Source of the DNA: Bradyrhizobium cosmicum
GTDB lineage: Bacteria > Pseudomonadota > Alphaproteobacteria > Rhizobiales > Xanthobacteraceae
Assembly: GCF_007290395.2 (NCBI RefSeq)
Contig: NZ_CP041656.2
Coordinates: 5,270,001-5,334,000, forward strand
Length of the DNA stretch: 64,000 nucleotides
Direction of reading: 5' to 3'
Shown: positions 10,084 to 19,135 of the stretch, one piece after another
Layout: each line of letters begins with the position of its first letter
How positions within the stretch are numbered: position 1 is the first letter of the stretch
Notes under the pieces: model-generated
The model's database searches: none
Seen by the model: only the letters and a program-made list of their open reading frames with translations
What the model was told of the DNA's origin: nothing
Made by a program: the position numbers and the translations under genes

Positions 10084-11775
10084 TCAGGCCGCGCGGACGT
10101 TGGTCAGGAACTTGCTGACCTCGGTCTTCAGCCGGGTCGAGTCGTTCGACAGCATCTGCGCCGCCGACAGCACCTGCGAAGAGGCCGTGCCGGTCTCGGT
10201 CGCGCCGCGCTGCACGTCGGTGATGTTGGAGGAGACCTGCTGGGTGCCCTGGGCCGCCTGCTGCACGTTGCGGGAGATTTCCTGGGTCGCGGCGCCCTGC
10301 TCTTCCACCGCGGCCGCGATGGCCGAGGAGATTTCCGACAGGCGCTCGATGGTGGAGGAGATCTCCTTGATGGCGCCGACCGAGTCGTTGGTCGCCGCCT
10401 GGATGCCGGAGATCTGCTGGCCGATCTCGCCGGTCGCTTTCGCCGTCTGCTCGGCGAGCGCCTTCACCTCGGAAGCGACCACCGCGAAACCGCGGCCGGC
10501 TTCACCGGCGCGCGCCGCCTCGATGGTGGCATTCAGCGCCAGCAGGTTGGTCTGGCCGGCAATGGTGTTGATCAGCTCGACGACGTCGCCGATGCGCGCG
10601 GCTGCCTTGGACAACTCGCTGACGCGCTCGGTGGTGGTCCGGGCCTGGCTGACGGCATCGCCCGCCATCCGCGCCGATTCCTGCACCTGACGGCTGATCT
10701 CGCCAACCGACGAGGCCATCTCCTCCGTCGCCGAAGCCACCGACTGCACGTTGGTCGAGGCTTCCTCCGAAGCGCCGGCAACCGTGGTCGCCAGCCGCTG
10801 CGAACGGTCGGCGGTCGAGGTCAGCGTCGAGGCGGAGGCCTCTAACTGGGTCGAGGCCGACGACACGGTCTGGACGATCTCGCCGATCATCGATTCGAAC
10901 TCGCGGGTGATGTTGTCGACGCGGCGGCCGCGCTCGATCTTGGCTTCGGCATCGGCCGCGGCAGCCTCGTCAGCGGCCTTCTTGGCGATCAGCGCCTCCT
11001 TGAAGACCTGGAGCACGTCGGCCATCGCCCCGATTTCGGTCTTCTCGCCGCGGTGTGGGACCTCTGCGGAGAGATCGCCGCGGCCCAGCGCCTGCATCGG
11101 CTCGATGATGGAGTTGATGCCGCGCGAGACGTCCTGGACGAGATAGAAGCCGACGCCGAGGCCGGCAATGACCGCAGCACCGAGGATGATCGCGACCAGC
11201 ATGAAGGCGTAGTAGAAGGTATCGGCGGCATCGACGGCGGCCTGATCACCGCCCTTGGCGTTGAGCTCAATGTCCTTGGTCAGGACCTCATCCGCCGCAA
11301 GACCGATCTTGTTGACCGTCTTGGAGTTCAGCTCCTGCGCGTCGTGCGGGACCTTGCCGACCTCCTTGCGGGACAGCGCGAACACCTCTTCGGTGCCCTT
11401 CTTGTAGTCTTCCCAGAGCTTCGACCAATCGTTGTAAAGCTTCCGCTCCTCCGGCGAGGTGATCATCGCCTCGTATTTCGTGCGAGTCTTGGCGAGCGCA
11501 TCGATCACGGTCGCCGCAGTCTTTTCCGTCGCGAGCTTGTCCTCGAGGGTCTCGGCGAGCATGTGCTGGCGGACCACGTTGCGGTAGGTGATGACGCTGG
11601 CGCGCAGGTCGCCAATCGTGCGGACGCTGGGCATCCAGTTGGTGGAGAGGTCGACGGTGCTGGCGTTGATCGTCCGCATCTTCATGACGGCGAGCAGGCC
11701 CATGCCGGTCATGGCGACCAGCAGAAACGCCACGACACTGATGATCTTGGCGCGGATGGAGATGGTGGCGAGCAT
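10084..11775 (-). CDS. Methyl-accepting chemotaxis protein with four-helix-bundle sensor
   Basis: This is a 563-residue receptor. TM1 (about 9-31, [21 protein letters not shown]) is followed by a periplasmic helical region of about 155 residues typical of 4HB_MCP sensors ([25 protein letters not shown]). TM2 is at about 190-212, then HAMP, then the signalling domain. Its sensor region has no resemblance to the neighbour at 8112-9800, yet the signalling domain is all but identical to it. That combination is expected if one kinase-control module was copied behind two different sensors. The C-terminus is FLTNVRAA without a tethering pentapeptide. It is the promoter-proximal member of the four-receptor array on the minus strand. 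The 168 bp upstream holds no gene. Confidence 0.92.
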   Translation of the reverse strand: MLATISIRAKIISVVAFLLVAMTGMGLLAVMKMRTINASTVDLSTNWMPSVRTIGDLRASVITYRNVVRQHMLAETLEDKLATEKTAATVIDALAKTRTKYEAMITSPEERKLYNDWSKLWEDYKKGTEEVFALSRKEVGKVPHDAQELNSKTVNKIGLAADEVLTKDIELNAKGGDQAAVDAADTFYYAFMLVAIILGAAVIAGLGVGFYLVQDVSRGINSIIEPMQALGRGDLSAEVPHRGEKTEIGAMADVLQVFKEALIAKKAADEAAAADAEAKIERGRRVDNITREFESMIGEIVQTVSSASTQLEASASTLTSTADRSQRLATTVAGASEEASTNVQSVASATEEMASSVGEISRQVQESARMAGDAVSQARTTTERVSELSKAAARIGDVVELINTIAGQTNLLALNATIEAARAGEAGRGFAVVASEVKALAEQTAKATGEIGQQISGIQAATNDSVGAIKEISSTIERLSEISSAIAAAVEEQGAATQEISRNVQQAAQGTQQVSSNITDVQRGATETGTASSQVLSAAQMLSNDSTRLKTEVSKFLTNVRAA

Positions 11776-11942
11776 AATATTGGGTCTCTTTGCGTTGGCG
11801 CAGGCGCGCGGCTCAAATCGGAATCAACCAAAAGGCGCGGCGCCGATATCCAACAACAAAGCGACTGAGCAGTTGTTAACTACGACTCCGTACGAGTACG
11901 GAACCTTAAAAAAATGAATGAGGGACTAAAAACGCCCCGCGC

Positions 11943-13220
11943 TCAGCGCATGAGCCCAAGCGCATCGGCGAAAAACTCGGGGCCGCCGAAGTTTCCGGAC
12001 TTCAACGCGAGCAGCATGTCGCCTGCTTCGGCACCGACGGCGCGCAGCACCGGGACGCCGGCGGCGATCTCCGCACCGACCAGAAAACCGGGAATCCCGA
12101 GGCGGTCGACGACCGCGCCGGAGGTCTCGCCGCCAGCGACAATCAGGCGCCGGACGCCTGATTTCACTAGGTTTTCCGCAATGTCCGCCATCGCCTGCTC
12201 GATCGCGTGACCGGCCGCGTCGCGGCCGTGACGCGCCTGCAGTGCGGCGACCTGATCCGGCGTCGAGCTCGACGCGATCAGCACCGGGCCTTCAGCGAGT
12301 CGGGGCCTCGCCCAGGCCAGCGCGCGCTCCACTTCGCACTTGTCCGTAAGAACACGGTTCGGGTCAAGACGGAGCACCGGCATGACGGATTCAGCCCTGG
12401 CGATCTGCTGCAACGTCGCCTGCGAGCAGCTTCCGGCAAGGCACGCCGCCGCACCGCCGACCGCGGTGCCCTGTCCATTGCTCGCCGCAGCCGACCGGAC
12501 CTTGCCGGTCGATACCAGCGCGCGCGCGAGGCCAAGCCCCATGCCGGAGGCGCCGACCGACAGCCGATGCCGGGCCGCAACAAGACCGACGGTTTCGAGG
12601 TCGCGGTCGAACACCGCGTCGATGATGGCGGCGCCGATGCCCTTGCCCGCGAGGTCAGCCAGCCGCGCCCGCACGGCTTCCGCGCCGCGCGTGACGGTCG
12701 GCAGATCGACCAGACCAACCTGCGTCTTGCTCTGGCGCGCCAGTACCCGCACCAGGTTGGAATCACGCATCGGGTTGAGCGGGTGGTCCTTCAGCGGACT
12801 CTCGTTCAGCGGCACGGCGCCGACGAAGAGATTGCCCTGATAGACGGTGCGGCCGGTCTCCGGGAAGGCCGGCGTCACCAGGACGATGGCCTCGCCGCAA
12901 TCGGCGCGCAGGGCGTCCATGACCGGGCCGATGTTGCCGGCGTCGGTGGAATCGAAGGTCGAGCAGATCTTGAACATCACATGGCTTGCGCCGCGGCCAC
13001 GCAGCCATTTCTCCGCCGCGCGCGAGCGCGCTACGGCAAGCCCCGCCTCGATCGAGCGGCTCTTCAGCGACACGACGACGGCGTCGACCTCGGGCAGCGC
13101 GAGATCATCCGCTGGCACGCCGATGGTCTGCACCGTGCGCAGGCCCGCGCGCGTCAGCGTGTTGGCGAGATCGGAGGCGCCGGTGTAGTCGTCGGCGATG
13201 CAGCCCAATGCGAGCGTCAC
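11943..13220 (-). CDS. otnK: 3-oxo-tetronate 4-kinase (DUF1537 family)
   Basis: This 425-residue four-carbon acid sugar kinase would phosphorylate 3-oxo-tetronate (2-oxo-tetronate after isomerisation in some branches) at C4 using ATP. The N-terminal substrate domain opens with GCIADDYTGASDLANTLTRA, and the C-terminal nucleotide domain has LIVAGGETSGAVVDRLGI and the family-typical KSGNFGGPEFF ending. The GTG start (13218-13220) overlaps the otnI stop in a GTGA junction, so translation is coupled. With otnI, ltnD and divergent otnC it completes the pathway described when function was assigned to DUF1537: threonate/erythronate, to 3-oxo acid, to phosphate, to dihydroxyacetone phosphate plus CO2. 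The stereochemistry of the natural substrate is inferred from ltnD. Confidence 0.9.
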   Translation of the reverse strand: MTLALGCIADDYTGASDLANTLTRAGLRTVQTIGVPADDLALPEVDAVVVSLKSRSIEAGLAVARSRAAEKWLRGRGASHVMFKICSTFDSTDAGNIGPVMDALRADCGEAIVLVTPAFPETGRTVYQGNLFVGAVPLNESPLKDHPLNPMRDSNLVRVLARQSKTQVGLVDLPTVTRGAEAVRARLADLAGKGIGAAIIDAVFDRDLETVGLVAARHRLSVGASGMGLGLARALVSTGKVRSAAASNGQGTAVGGAAACLAGSCSQATLQQIARAESVMPVLRLDPNRVLTDKCEVERALAWARPRLAEGPVLIASSSTPDQVAALQARHGRDAAGHAIEQAMADIAENLVKSGVRRLIVAGGETSGAVVDRLGIPGFLVGAEIAAGVPVLRAVGAEAGDMLLALKSGNFGGPEFFADALGLMR

Positions 13221-13999
13221 GGCTTCACTCCCGCATAGGGTTTGAACCAGGCGAGGCCTTCGGTGGTCTTGCCGCGCGGATTGTATTCGCAGCCGACGAA
13301 ACCGGCATAGCCGAGCCGATCAAGCTCGGCGAACAGGAACGGATAGTTCAGCTCCTCGCCATCGGGCTCGTTGCGTGAGGGAATACTGGCGATCTGGATG
13401 TGACCGATGATCGGCATCATCTCGCGCAGGCGCATGGTGACGTCGCCATGGATGATCTGGCAGTGATAGATGTCGAACTGCAGCTTCAGGTTCGGCAGCC
13501 GCAACTCCTGAATCAGGTCGCGCGCGAAGCCGAAATCGTTGAGGAAGTAGCCGGGCACGTTGCGCGCATTGATCGGCTCGAGCACGATGTCGATGCCGTG
13601 CGGTGCGAAGAATTCCGCGGCCCAGGCCACCGATTTGTAAAATGCCTCGATCGCGACCCGCTCGCCGCGATTGGCGATGCCGGCCATCAGGTGCAGCCGC
13701 TTCACGCCGGTCGCCTTGGCGTAAGGCAGCGCCGTCTCCAAGCTCGCCTTGAGGTCGGAGAACCGCGCCGGCAACGACGCAAAGCCTTTCTCCCCGGCAT
13801 TCCAGTCGCCCGGCGGCAGGTTGAACAGCGCCTGCGTCAGGCCGTTGCGCTTTAGCCGCTCGCCGACCGCGTCGGCCGGATGCTCATAGGGGAAGAGGAA
13901 TTCGACCGCGGTGAAACCCGCTTGTGCGGCGGCGTCGAAGCGGTCGAGGAAGGGCACCTCGGTGAACATCATCGAGAGATTGGCGGCAAAACGGGGCAT
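13217..13999 (-). CDS. otnI: 2-oxo-tetronate isomerase / hydroxypyruvate isomerase family
   Basis: This 260-residue TIM-barrel isomerase (Hyi/OtnI family) interconverts 2-oxo- and 3-oxo-tetronate. Visible family motifs are FAANLSMMFTEVPFLDRFDAA at the N-terminus, EPINARNVPGYFLNDF (metal-binding Glu and the substrate loop), LKLQFDIYHCQIIHGD (Asp/His metal ligands) and VGCEYNPRGKTTEGLAW at the C-terminus (second Glu). It starts at the ATG at 13997-13999, 14 bp after the ltnD stop, and overlaps otnK by 4 bp, giving an ltnD-otnI-otnK operon. OtnI is more closely tied to D-erythronate and mixed tetronate routes than to L-threonate alone, so the locus may handle more than one four-carbon acid. The alternative function, hydroxypyruvate isomerase, is less likely in this context. 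Confidence 0.88.
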   Translation of the reverse strand: MPRFAANLSMMFTEVPFLDRFDAAAQAGFTAVEFLFPYEHPADAVGERLKRNGLTQALFNLPPGDWNAGEKGFASLPARFSDLKASLETALPYAKATGVKRLHLMAGIANRGERVAIEAFYKSVAWAAEFFAPHGIDIVLEPINARNVPGYFLNDFGFARDLIQELRLPNLKLQFDIYHCQIIHGDVTMRLREMMPIIGHIQIASIPSRNEPDGEELNYPFLFAELDRLGYAGFVGCEYNPRGKTTEGLAWFKPYAGVKP

Positions 14000-14013
14000 T
14001 GGAATCCTCTTCC

Positions 14014-14931
14014 TTACTTGTCGCCCGGGAGCTTCACGCCGGTGACCTGCGCGTACATCCGCGCCACCGAAGCGTCGTCGTCGCGCCCCATGCCGGCGGC
14101 GGATGTCATCAGGAACATCTGGAGAGCGGCGGCGGAGACCGGCACCGGGAATCGCGCGCTGCGCGCCATGTCCTGGATGATGCCGAGGTCCTTCACGAAG
14201 ATCTCGACCGCACTGCGCGGCGTGTAATCGCCATCGAGCACATGCGGCATGCGGTTCTCGAACATCCAGGAATTGCCAGCGGAGGCCGTGATCACCTCGT
14301 AGACCTTGCGGATGTCGAGGCCCTGCTTTGCGGCAAACGCGATCGCTTCGCTGGCGGCGGCGATGTGCACGCCGGCGAGGAGCTGATTGATCATCTTGAA
14401 GGCCGCGCCCTGCCCTGCGGCATCGCCAAGCTCGTAGAGCTTTGCCGCCATGGCATCGAGCGCCGGCCTCGCCTTGGCAAAGGCCGCCGCGCTGCCGGAC
14501 GCCAGAATCGTCAGCTCGCCCTCGGCTGCGCGCTGAGCGCCGCCGGAAATCGGCGCATCCAGATAATGACGGCCGGTCGCTTCCAACTGCTTGGCCAGAC
14601 GCCGCGCCACATCCGGGTCCATGGTCGCGGACGACATGAAAACGCTGTCCTTCGGCAGGGTCTCGGCGACGCCATCCTTGCCGAACAGGATCGTCTCGGT
14701 CTGCGCCGCATTGACGACAACGCTGACGACGATGTCGGCGTCCTTGGCCGCTTCAGCCGGCGTCTTCGCGCCCGCACCGCCATCCTTCACGAAGCGCGCC
14801 ACGGCGTCAGTCGAGACATCGCAGCCGGTCACGGCATGGCCGGCGCGCTTCAGCGAGGTCGCCATGCCAAACCCCATCGAGCCGAGCCCGATGACCGCGA
14901 TGCGCTGTTTCTGTGAGGTGAAGGCGGCCAT
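14014..14931 (-). CDS. ltnD: L-threonate dehydrogenase (3-hydroxyisobutyrate dehydrogenase family)
   Basis: This 305-residue NAD-dependent beta-hydroxyacid dehydrogenase would oxidise L-threonate at C2 to the 2-oxo acid. The Rossmann start is IAVIGLGSMGFGMATSLKRA. The substrate-binding motif DAPISGGAQRAAEGELTI and the catalytic-lysine helix GAAFKMINQLLAGVHIAAASEA follow, and the C-terminal helical domain is complete. It is the first gene of the minus-strand operon. Its start is 113 bp from the start of divergent otnC, so that short interval must hold both promoters. No dedicated regulator is adjacent. Assignment to threonate rather than 3-hydroxyisobutyrate or tartronate semialdehyde rests on the otnI/otnK/otnC neighbours. 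Confidence 0.87.
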   Translation of the reverse strand: MAAFTSQKQRIAVIGLGSMGFGMATSLKRAGHAVTGCDVSTDAVARFVKDGGAGAKTPAEAAKDADIVVSVVVNAAQTETILFGKDGVAETLPKDSVFMSSATMDPDVARRLAKQLEATGRHYLDAPISGGAQRAAEGELTILASGSAAAFAKARPALDAMAAKLYELGDAAGQGAAFKMINQLLAGVHIAAASEAIAFAAKQGLDIRKVYEVITASAGNSWMFENRMPHVLDGDYTPRSAVEIFVKDLGIIQDMARSARFPVPVSAAALQMFLMTSAAGMGRDDDASVARMYAQVTGVKLPGDK

Positions 14932-15044
14932 GCAACTAACCCTTGCGAACGTTTCCCGGACGGCCTGCCTTTGCGGCGGCTCTCAGCTCGAATAACACGG
15001 CTTGGCCGCGCTGCCAAAGCGTGAGACAAGCAGGCATGGCGGCC

Positions 15045-15710
15045 ATGAGCAACGAGACGCAGCTGCGCGAGGATATCTGCCGCTTCGGACGGTCCCTGTT
15101 CGAGCGCGGGCTGACGCCGGGCTCCTCCGGCAATATCAGCGTCAAGATGCACGATGGCGGGTGGCTGGTCACCCCCACCAACGCCTCGCTCGGTTTCCTC
15201 GACCCGGCGCGGCTGTCGCGGCTGGACGGGCGGGGTCGCCTCCTCTCGGGCGACGCGCCGACCAAGGAAGTTCCGCTGCACACGGCCCTCTACGATACGC
15301 GCGAAAGCGCATGCGCGATCGTGCATCTGCACTCCACCCATTCGGTCGCGCTTTCGATGCTGCCCGAGATCGATCCGCGCGCCGCACTGCCGCCGATGAC
15401 CGCCTATTATCTGATGAAGTGCGGCGCCACCGCGCTCGTGCCCTATTACCGCCCCGGCGATCCCGCGGTCGCGGACGCGATCAAGGGATTGGCGGGCAAA
15501 TATTCATCCGTGCTGCTCGCCAATCACGGCCCGGTCGTCGCCGGCGACACGCTGGAGGCCGCGGTATTCGCGACCGAGGAGCTGGAGGAGACGGCGAAGC
15601 TGTATCTGCTGCTGCGCGGGATGAACCCGCGCTATCTGTCACCGGAGCAGGTGAAGGATCTGGTGAAGGTGTTCGCGGTGACGTTGCCGGAGCATGGGCA
15701 CGAGCATTGA
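15045..15710 (+). CDS. otnC: 3-oxo-tetronate 4-phosphate decarboxylase (class II aldolase family)
   Basis: This protein of about 221 residues is of the fuculose-aldolase fold and would convert 3-oxo-tetronate 4-phosphate to dihydroxyacetone phosphate and CO2. Motifs: GLTPGSSGNISVK (phosphate-binding loop), TKEVPLHTALY (catalytic Glu), AIVHLHSTHSVAL (zinc HxH) and LLANHGPVVAG (third zinc His). I start at the ATG at 15045 (MSNETQLREDICRFG), which sits 10 bases after an AGG. An ATG at 15036 is possible, and the frame opens to 14943. It is divergent from ltnD, unlike arrangements in which all four genes run together. A palindromic repeat follows the stop and separates it from the convergent livF. 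Confidence 0.88.
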   Translation: MSNETQLREDICRFGRSLFERGLTPGSSGNISVKMHDGGWLVTPTNASLGFLDPARLSRLDGRGRLLSGDAPTKEVPLHTALYDTRESACAIVHLHSTHSVALSMLPEIDPRAALPPMTAYYLMKCGATALVPYYRPGDPAVADAIKGLAGKYSSVLLANHGPVVAGDTLEAAVFATEELEETAKLYLLLRGMNPRYLSPEQVKDLVKVFAVTLPEHGHEH

Positions 15711-15726
15711 ACCCGGCTCTCACCTC

Positions 15727-15804
15727 GTCATTGCGAGCGCAGCGAAGCAATCCAGAATCCCTCCGCGGAAAGACTCTGGATTGCTTCGCTGCGCTCGCAA
15801 TGAC
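15727..15804. repeat. Palindromic intergenic repeat, family A copy 1
   Basis: Two arms (gtcattgcgagcgcagcgaa... and ...cgctgcgctcgcaatgac) pair over about 30 bp with an inner arm aagcaatccaga / tctggattgctt and a short variable centre. It lies between convergent otnC and livF, where a long hairpin could end both transcripts. Five more copies of this family are in the window. Confidence 0.9.
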
Positions 15805-15821
15805 GGAGCGACCAATGCGCC

Positions 15822-16526
15822 CTACAGCCCCAGATACGCCTTGCGCACGTCGGGATTGCCCCTGATCTCGGCCGCCGGGCCCTGCATCAGCACGCGGCCG
15901 GTCTGCAGGATGTAGGCGCGGTCGGCGATTTCGAGGCACTCGGCCATGCGCTGCTCGACGATCAGCACGGTCATGCCGGCGTCGCGGATGCGCAGAACCG
16001 CCTGGAAGATCTCGTCGACCAGCTTGGGCATGATGCCCTGCGACGGCTCGTCCAGCATCAGGAGCCGCGGGCGCGTCATTAGCGCGCGGCCGATCGCGAG
16101 CATCTGCTGCTCGCCGCCGGAGAGCGTTTCGGCGCGCTGGTCGAGACGCTCGGAGAGGCGCGGGAACAGCGTGAAGACGAGATCAAGCGGGCTCTCGCGA
16201 TCCGCCTCACCGCGGTAGAGATAACTGCCGAGCCGAAGGTTGTCGCGCACCGACAGGCGCGGGAACAGGCGGCGGTTCTCCGGCACATAGGCGATGCCGG
16301 TGGCGGTGATGTGATGCTGCGCCATGCCGTCGAGGCGCTTGCCGTCGAAGGTCACGGTGCCCGAGCGCGGGCGCTCGGCGCCGGCGATGGATTTGAGCAG
16401 CGTCGACTTGCCCGCGCCGTTGGCGCCGGCCACGCAAACGATTTCGCCCTTCTGGACCTCGATCGAGACCGCGGAGATCGCGACCAGGCCCTGATAGGCG
16501 GTCGTGACTTCATGCACTGACAGCAT
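15822..16526 (-). CDS. livF: Branched-chain-type amino acid/amide ABC transporter ATPase, LivF
   Basis: This 234-residue ATPase has all motor motifs in order: Walker A GANGAGKSTLLKS (about 34-46), the Q-loop region near YVPENRRLFPRLSVRDNLRLG, signature LSGGEQQMLAIGRAL (about 138-152) and Walker B PRLLMLDEPSQGI. The stretch GIAYVPENRRLFPRLSV and the length are typical of LivF rather than LivG. It is last in the livK-livH-livM-livG-livF order on the minus strand, and its start overlaps the livG stop by 17 bp. Ligand is set by the binding protein, not by this subunit. Context suggests an amide, ureide or hydroxy-acid rather than leucine. Confidence 0.92.
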   Translation of the reverse strand: MLSVHEVTTAYQGLVAISAVSIEVQKGEIVCVAGANGAGKSTLLKSIAGAERPRSGTVTFDGKRLDGMAQHHITATGIAYVPENRRLFPRLSVRDNLRLGSYLYRGEADRESPLDLVFTLFPRLSERLDQRAETLSGGEQQMLAIGRALMTRPRLLMLDEPSQGIMPKLVDEIFQAVLRIRDAGMTVLIVEQRMAECLEIADRAYILQTGRVLMQGPAAEIRGNPDVRKAYLGL

Positions 16527-17241
16527 GACGATCTCCCAGATATGCGCTGATCACCTTGGGATCGCGGACGACATCGGCGGGTTTGCCCTCGACCAGCACC
16601 TTGCCGAGGTCGAGAACGATGGCGCGGTCGACCAGCGGCATCACGATCTCCATGACATGCTCGACCATCAGCACGGTAATGCCGGTATCGCGCACTTTCC
16701 GCACCAGTGCCACGCCTGTCTGCGCTTCCGTCGGCGTAAGGCCGGTGAGGACCTCGTCGAGCAGCAGCAGTTTCGGTTCGGTTGCGAGCGCACGCGCGAC
16801 TTCGAGGCGGCGCTTCTCCGCCGGCACGAGGTCGCTCGCGAGCACGTCGGCACGCGCGGCAAGGCCGGTGAACTCCAGAACCTCGTGCGCCTTGCGACGC
16901 GCCTCGCGCATCACCGTGTTGCGCACGAGCGCACCGACGATGACGTTGTCGATGACCGTCATGGTCTCGAAGCTCTTGACCACCTGGAAGGTGCGACCGA
17001 CGCCGCGCTGGCAGCGCTCCGCCGCCGGCAAGGCCGTGACATCCTCGCCGTCGAACCAGATCGAGCCCTGGGTCGGCGGCAGCACGCCGGCGATGAGATT
17101 GAACAGCGTCGATTTGCCGGCACCGTTCGGGCCGATCAGGCCGACGATCTCGCCGCGGCCGACCGAGATCGAGACATCGCTGTTGGCGACGAGACCACCA
17201 AACCGCTGCCAGACACCGCGGGTTTCAAGGAGCGCGGTCAT
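16510..17241 (-). CDS. livG: Branched-chain-type ABC transporter ATPase, LivG
   Basis: This 243-residue ATPase starts at the ATG at 17239-17241 (MTALLETRGVWQRFGGLVANSD). Walker A is GPNGAGKSTLFNLIAG. The LivG-type insertion follows (GVGRTFQVVKSFETMTVIDNVIVG), with Walker B PKLLLLDEVLTGLTPTE and the switch His in ITVLMVEHVMEIV. The ABC signature here reads LVPAEKRRLEVARALAT, so the canonical LSGGQ is replaced by VPAEK. That is a known variation among LivG-like subunits, but it means the signature Ser-Gly pair is absent. The start overlaps the livM stop by 4 bp. It works with LivF in the same importer. Confidence 0.9.
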   Translation of the reverse strand: MTALLETRGVWQRFGGLVANSDVSISVGRGEIVGLIGPNGAGKSTLFNLIAGVLPPTQGSIWFDGEDVTALPAAERCQRGVGRTFQVVKSFETMTVIDNVIVGALVRNTVMREARRKAHEVLEFTGLAARADVLASDLVPAEKRRLEVARALATEPKLLLLDEVLTGLTPTEAQTGVALVRKVRDTGITVLMVEHVMEIVMPLVDRAIVLDLGKVLVEGKPADVVRDPKVISAYLGDRHAVSA

Positions 17242-18221
17242 CGCGTGGCTCCTTTTGCTTTCGAACGGGAGAACAGGCTCACCAGGCCTTGCGGCAGGGC
17301 CAGCGAGATCGCCACGATCAATGCACCATAGACGATGAGGTCGACGCCGCGGCCGGAGCCGCCGATATAGGAGCGCGTCAGCTCCGTCATCGGGATCAGG
17401 ATGACCGCGCCAAGCACGGGGCCCCAGAGGGTGCCGATACCACCGAGCACCGCCGGCAGCGCCATCAGCAGCGAGAACTGGAAACCCATCACGCTCTCGG
17501 GATCGATATAGGCGAGAAACTGCGCATAGAACGCACCGCCGACGGCAACAAGAAAGGCGGAGACGGCGGCTGCACCCATCTTGGAGTTGAACACGACGAC
17601 GCCGAGGCTCTCGGCCGCTTCCGGATTGTCCTTCACGGCACGCCACCAGAAGCCCCATTTGGAATCTTCGAGCCACCAGGTGACGAACCAGGCGAGGCTG
17701 CACAGCACCAGCGCGAAATAGAAGTACGGCAGCTTGCTGCGCATGAACTGGAATTTCAGCCAGCTATCGCCACGCACGGGAACGGTGATTCCCATGGCAG
17801 CCCCCGCCCATTCCCAATTCTGGAACAGCAGCAGCCCGATCTCGGCGATGACGATGGTCGCGATCACGAAGTAATGGCCGCGCAGGCGGAAGAAGGGATA
17901 GCCGAGCCCCATGGCGATGATCGCGGCGATCATGCCACCGGCCAGCATGCCGAACCAGGGCAGCACGCCGAACTTGGTGAACAGCAGTTCGGTGGTGTAG
18001 GCGCCGATGCCAAAATAGAGCGCGTGCCCCAGCGAGATCTGACCGCAATAGCCGGAGAGGATGTTCCAGCTCTGCGACAGCGCCGCGTACATCAAGGTCA
18101 GGATCATGATGTTCTGGACGTAGACATCCTTGATAAACAGCGGCGCGAGCGCTGCGAGCCCGGCCAGCGCCGCGGCGATGATGAGGTCGCGGCGGCGCCG
18201 CGCGGTAAAAGTCTTGTCCAT
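17238..18221 (-). CDS. livM: Branched-chain-type ABC transporter permease, LivM
   Basis: This 327-residue inner-membrane permease starts at the ATG at 18219-18221 (MDKTFTARRRRDLIIAAALAG). About nine hydrophobic segments are visible, with the LivM hallmark LSGYCGQISLGHALYFGIGAYT after the second. The cytoplasmic coupling loop is WGFWWRAVKDNPEAAESLGV, and the late stretch LPAVLGGIGTLWGPVLGAV is also family-typical. It overlaps livG by 4 bp and touches the livH stop, so all permease and ATPase genes are translationally coupled. The open frame continues upstream into livH, but that portion has no LivM similarity. Confidence 0.92.
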   Translation of the reverse strand: MDKTFTARRRRDLIIAAALAGLAALAPLFIKDVYVQNIMILTLMYAALSQSWNILSGYCGQISLGHALYFGIGAYTTELLFTKFGVLPWFGMLAGGMIAAIIAMGLGYPFFRLRGHYFVIATIVIAEIGLLLFQNWEWAGAAMGITVPVRGDSWLKFQFMRSKLPYFYFALVLCSLAWFVTWWLEDSKWGFWWRAVKDNPEAAESLGVVVFNSKMGAAAVSAFLVAVGGAFYAQFLAYIDPESVMGFQFSLLMALPAVLGGIGTLWGPVLGAVILIPMTELTRSYIGGSGRGVDLIVYGALIVAISLALPQGLVSLFSRSKAKGATR

Positions 18222-19099
18222 CACATCGACCCGAACAGGCCACGCGGCCGGATGAAGACGACGAGCAGATAGACCGCGTAGATGCCGACCGATTTCAGCG
18301 AGGGCGGCAGCAACAAGGCGGTGGTCGCTTCCACGAGGCCGACGATGATGCCGCCGGCGAAGGCGCCGAACACGCTGCCGAAGCCGCCGAGCGCCACCGT
18401 GACATAGGCGATCAGGGCAAAGGACGCGCCAACGTCGGGATAGATGTAGAAGAACACCGCCATGATCGCGCCGGCGAGGCCGACCAGCGCGGCGCCGAGG
18501 CCCCAACCGAACGCGAAGACGCGGTTCTTGTCGATGCCAACCAGCGCGACCGCACCGGGATCCTCGCGGGTCGCTTCCAGCGCGCGGCCGAAATCGGTGC
18601 GGTGGATGAAGAAATAGAGGCCGGCAAAGGCCGCGATCGAGACGGCCGCACCGATCAGTTGCGGCTCCGGCAGAAAGATGCCGGCGACCGAGACGGTCTT
18701 GCCACCGGCCCAGGACTGCGGAATGCTGCGATAGTCCGGCGTGAAGAAAAACTGCGCGAGGCCGCGCATGAGGATGGCAAGGCCGAAAGTGGTGAAGATC
18801 TGCACCATGCCGGCATTGGCCTTGGCCCGCATGGCGAAGCGTACGACGAGCAGGTAGACCACCGCTCCGAATACGAACATGGCCGCGGCGACCAATGGCG
18901 CCGACAGCAACGGGTCGATCGCAAAGAACGCGAACAGGAAGAAGGACAGGTACATCGCGATCATCAGGAATTCGCCATGGGCGAAGTTCGTGACGTCCAT
19001 CAGGCCGAAGATTAGCGCGAGGCCGACGGCAATCAGTCCGTAGAGCAGGCCCATCAGCAGGCCGCTCGCGAGACTTTGGATAATGGCTTGGGCTGTCAA
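18221..19099 (-). CDS. livH: Branched-chain-type ABC transporter permease, LivH
   Basis: This 292-residue permease has the LivH signature GLMDVTNFAHGEFLMIAMYLSF near the N-terminus, coupling-loop residues RALEATREDPGAVALVGID, and the C-terminal LGGFGSVFGAFAGGIIVGLVE. I place the start at a TTG (19097-19099, reading L/M-TAQAIIQSLASGLLMGL) because GGGGGA stands six bases upstream. The in-frame ATG further upstream (19159) lies inside a palindromic repeat and would add a repeat-encoded tail (MLRFARND...). The stop touches the livM start. The repeat between livK and livH divides the operon into a binding-protein part and a membrane part. Confidence 0.88.
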   Translation of the reverse strand: MTAQAIIQSLASGLLMGLLYGLIAVGLALIFGLMDVTNFAHGEFLMIAMYLSFFLFAFFAIDPLLSAPLVAAAMFVFGAVVYLLVVRFAMRAKANAGMVQIFTTFGLAILMRGLAQFFFTPDYRSIPQSWAGGKTVSVAGIFLPEPQLIGAAVSIAAFAGLYFFIHRTDFGRALEATREDPGAVALVGIDKNRVFAFGWGLGAALVGLAGAIMAVFFYIYPDVGASFALIAYVTVALGGFGSVFGAFAGGIIVGLVEATTALLLPPSLKSVGIYAVYLLVVFIRPRGLFGSM

Positions 19100-19135
19100 C
19101 TCTAGTCCCCCGTTCGAAACGTCACCGTTTGCTTC

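Noticed and set aside
11888..11901. Palindrome ccgtac-ga-gtacgg upstream of the chemoreceptor array
   Set aside because: Short arms and no repeat of it ahead of the other receptors; chance occurrence is plausible.
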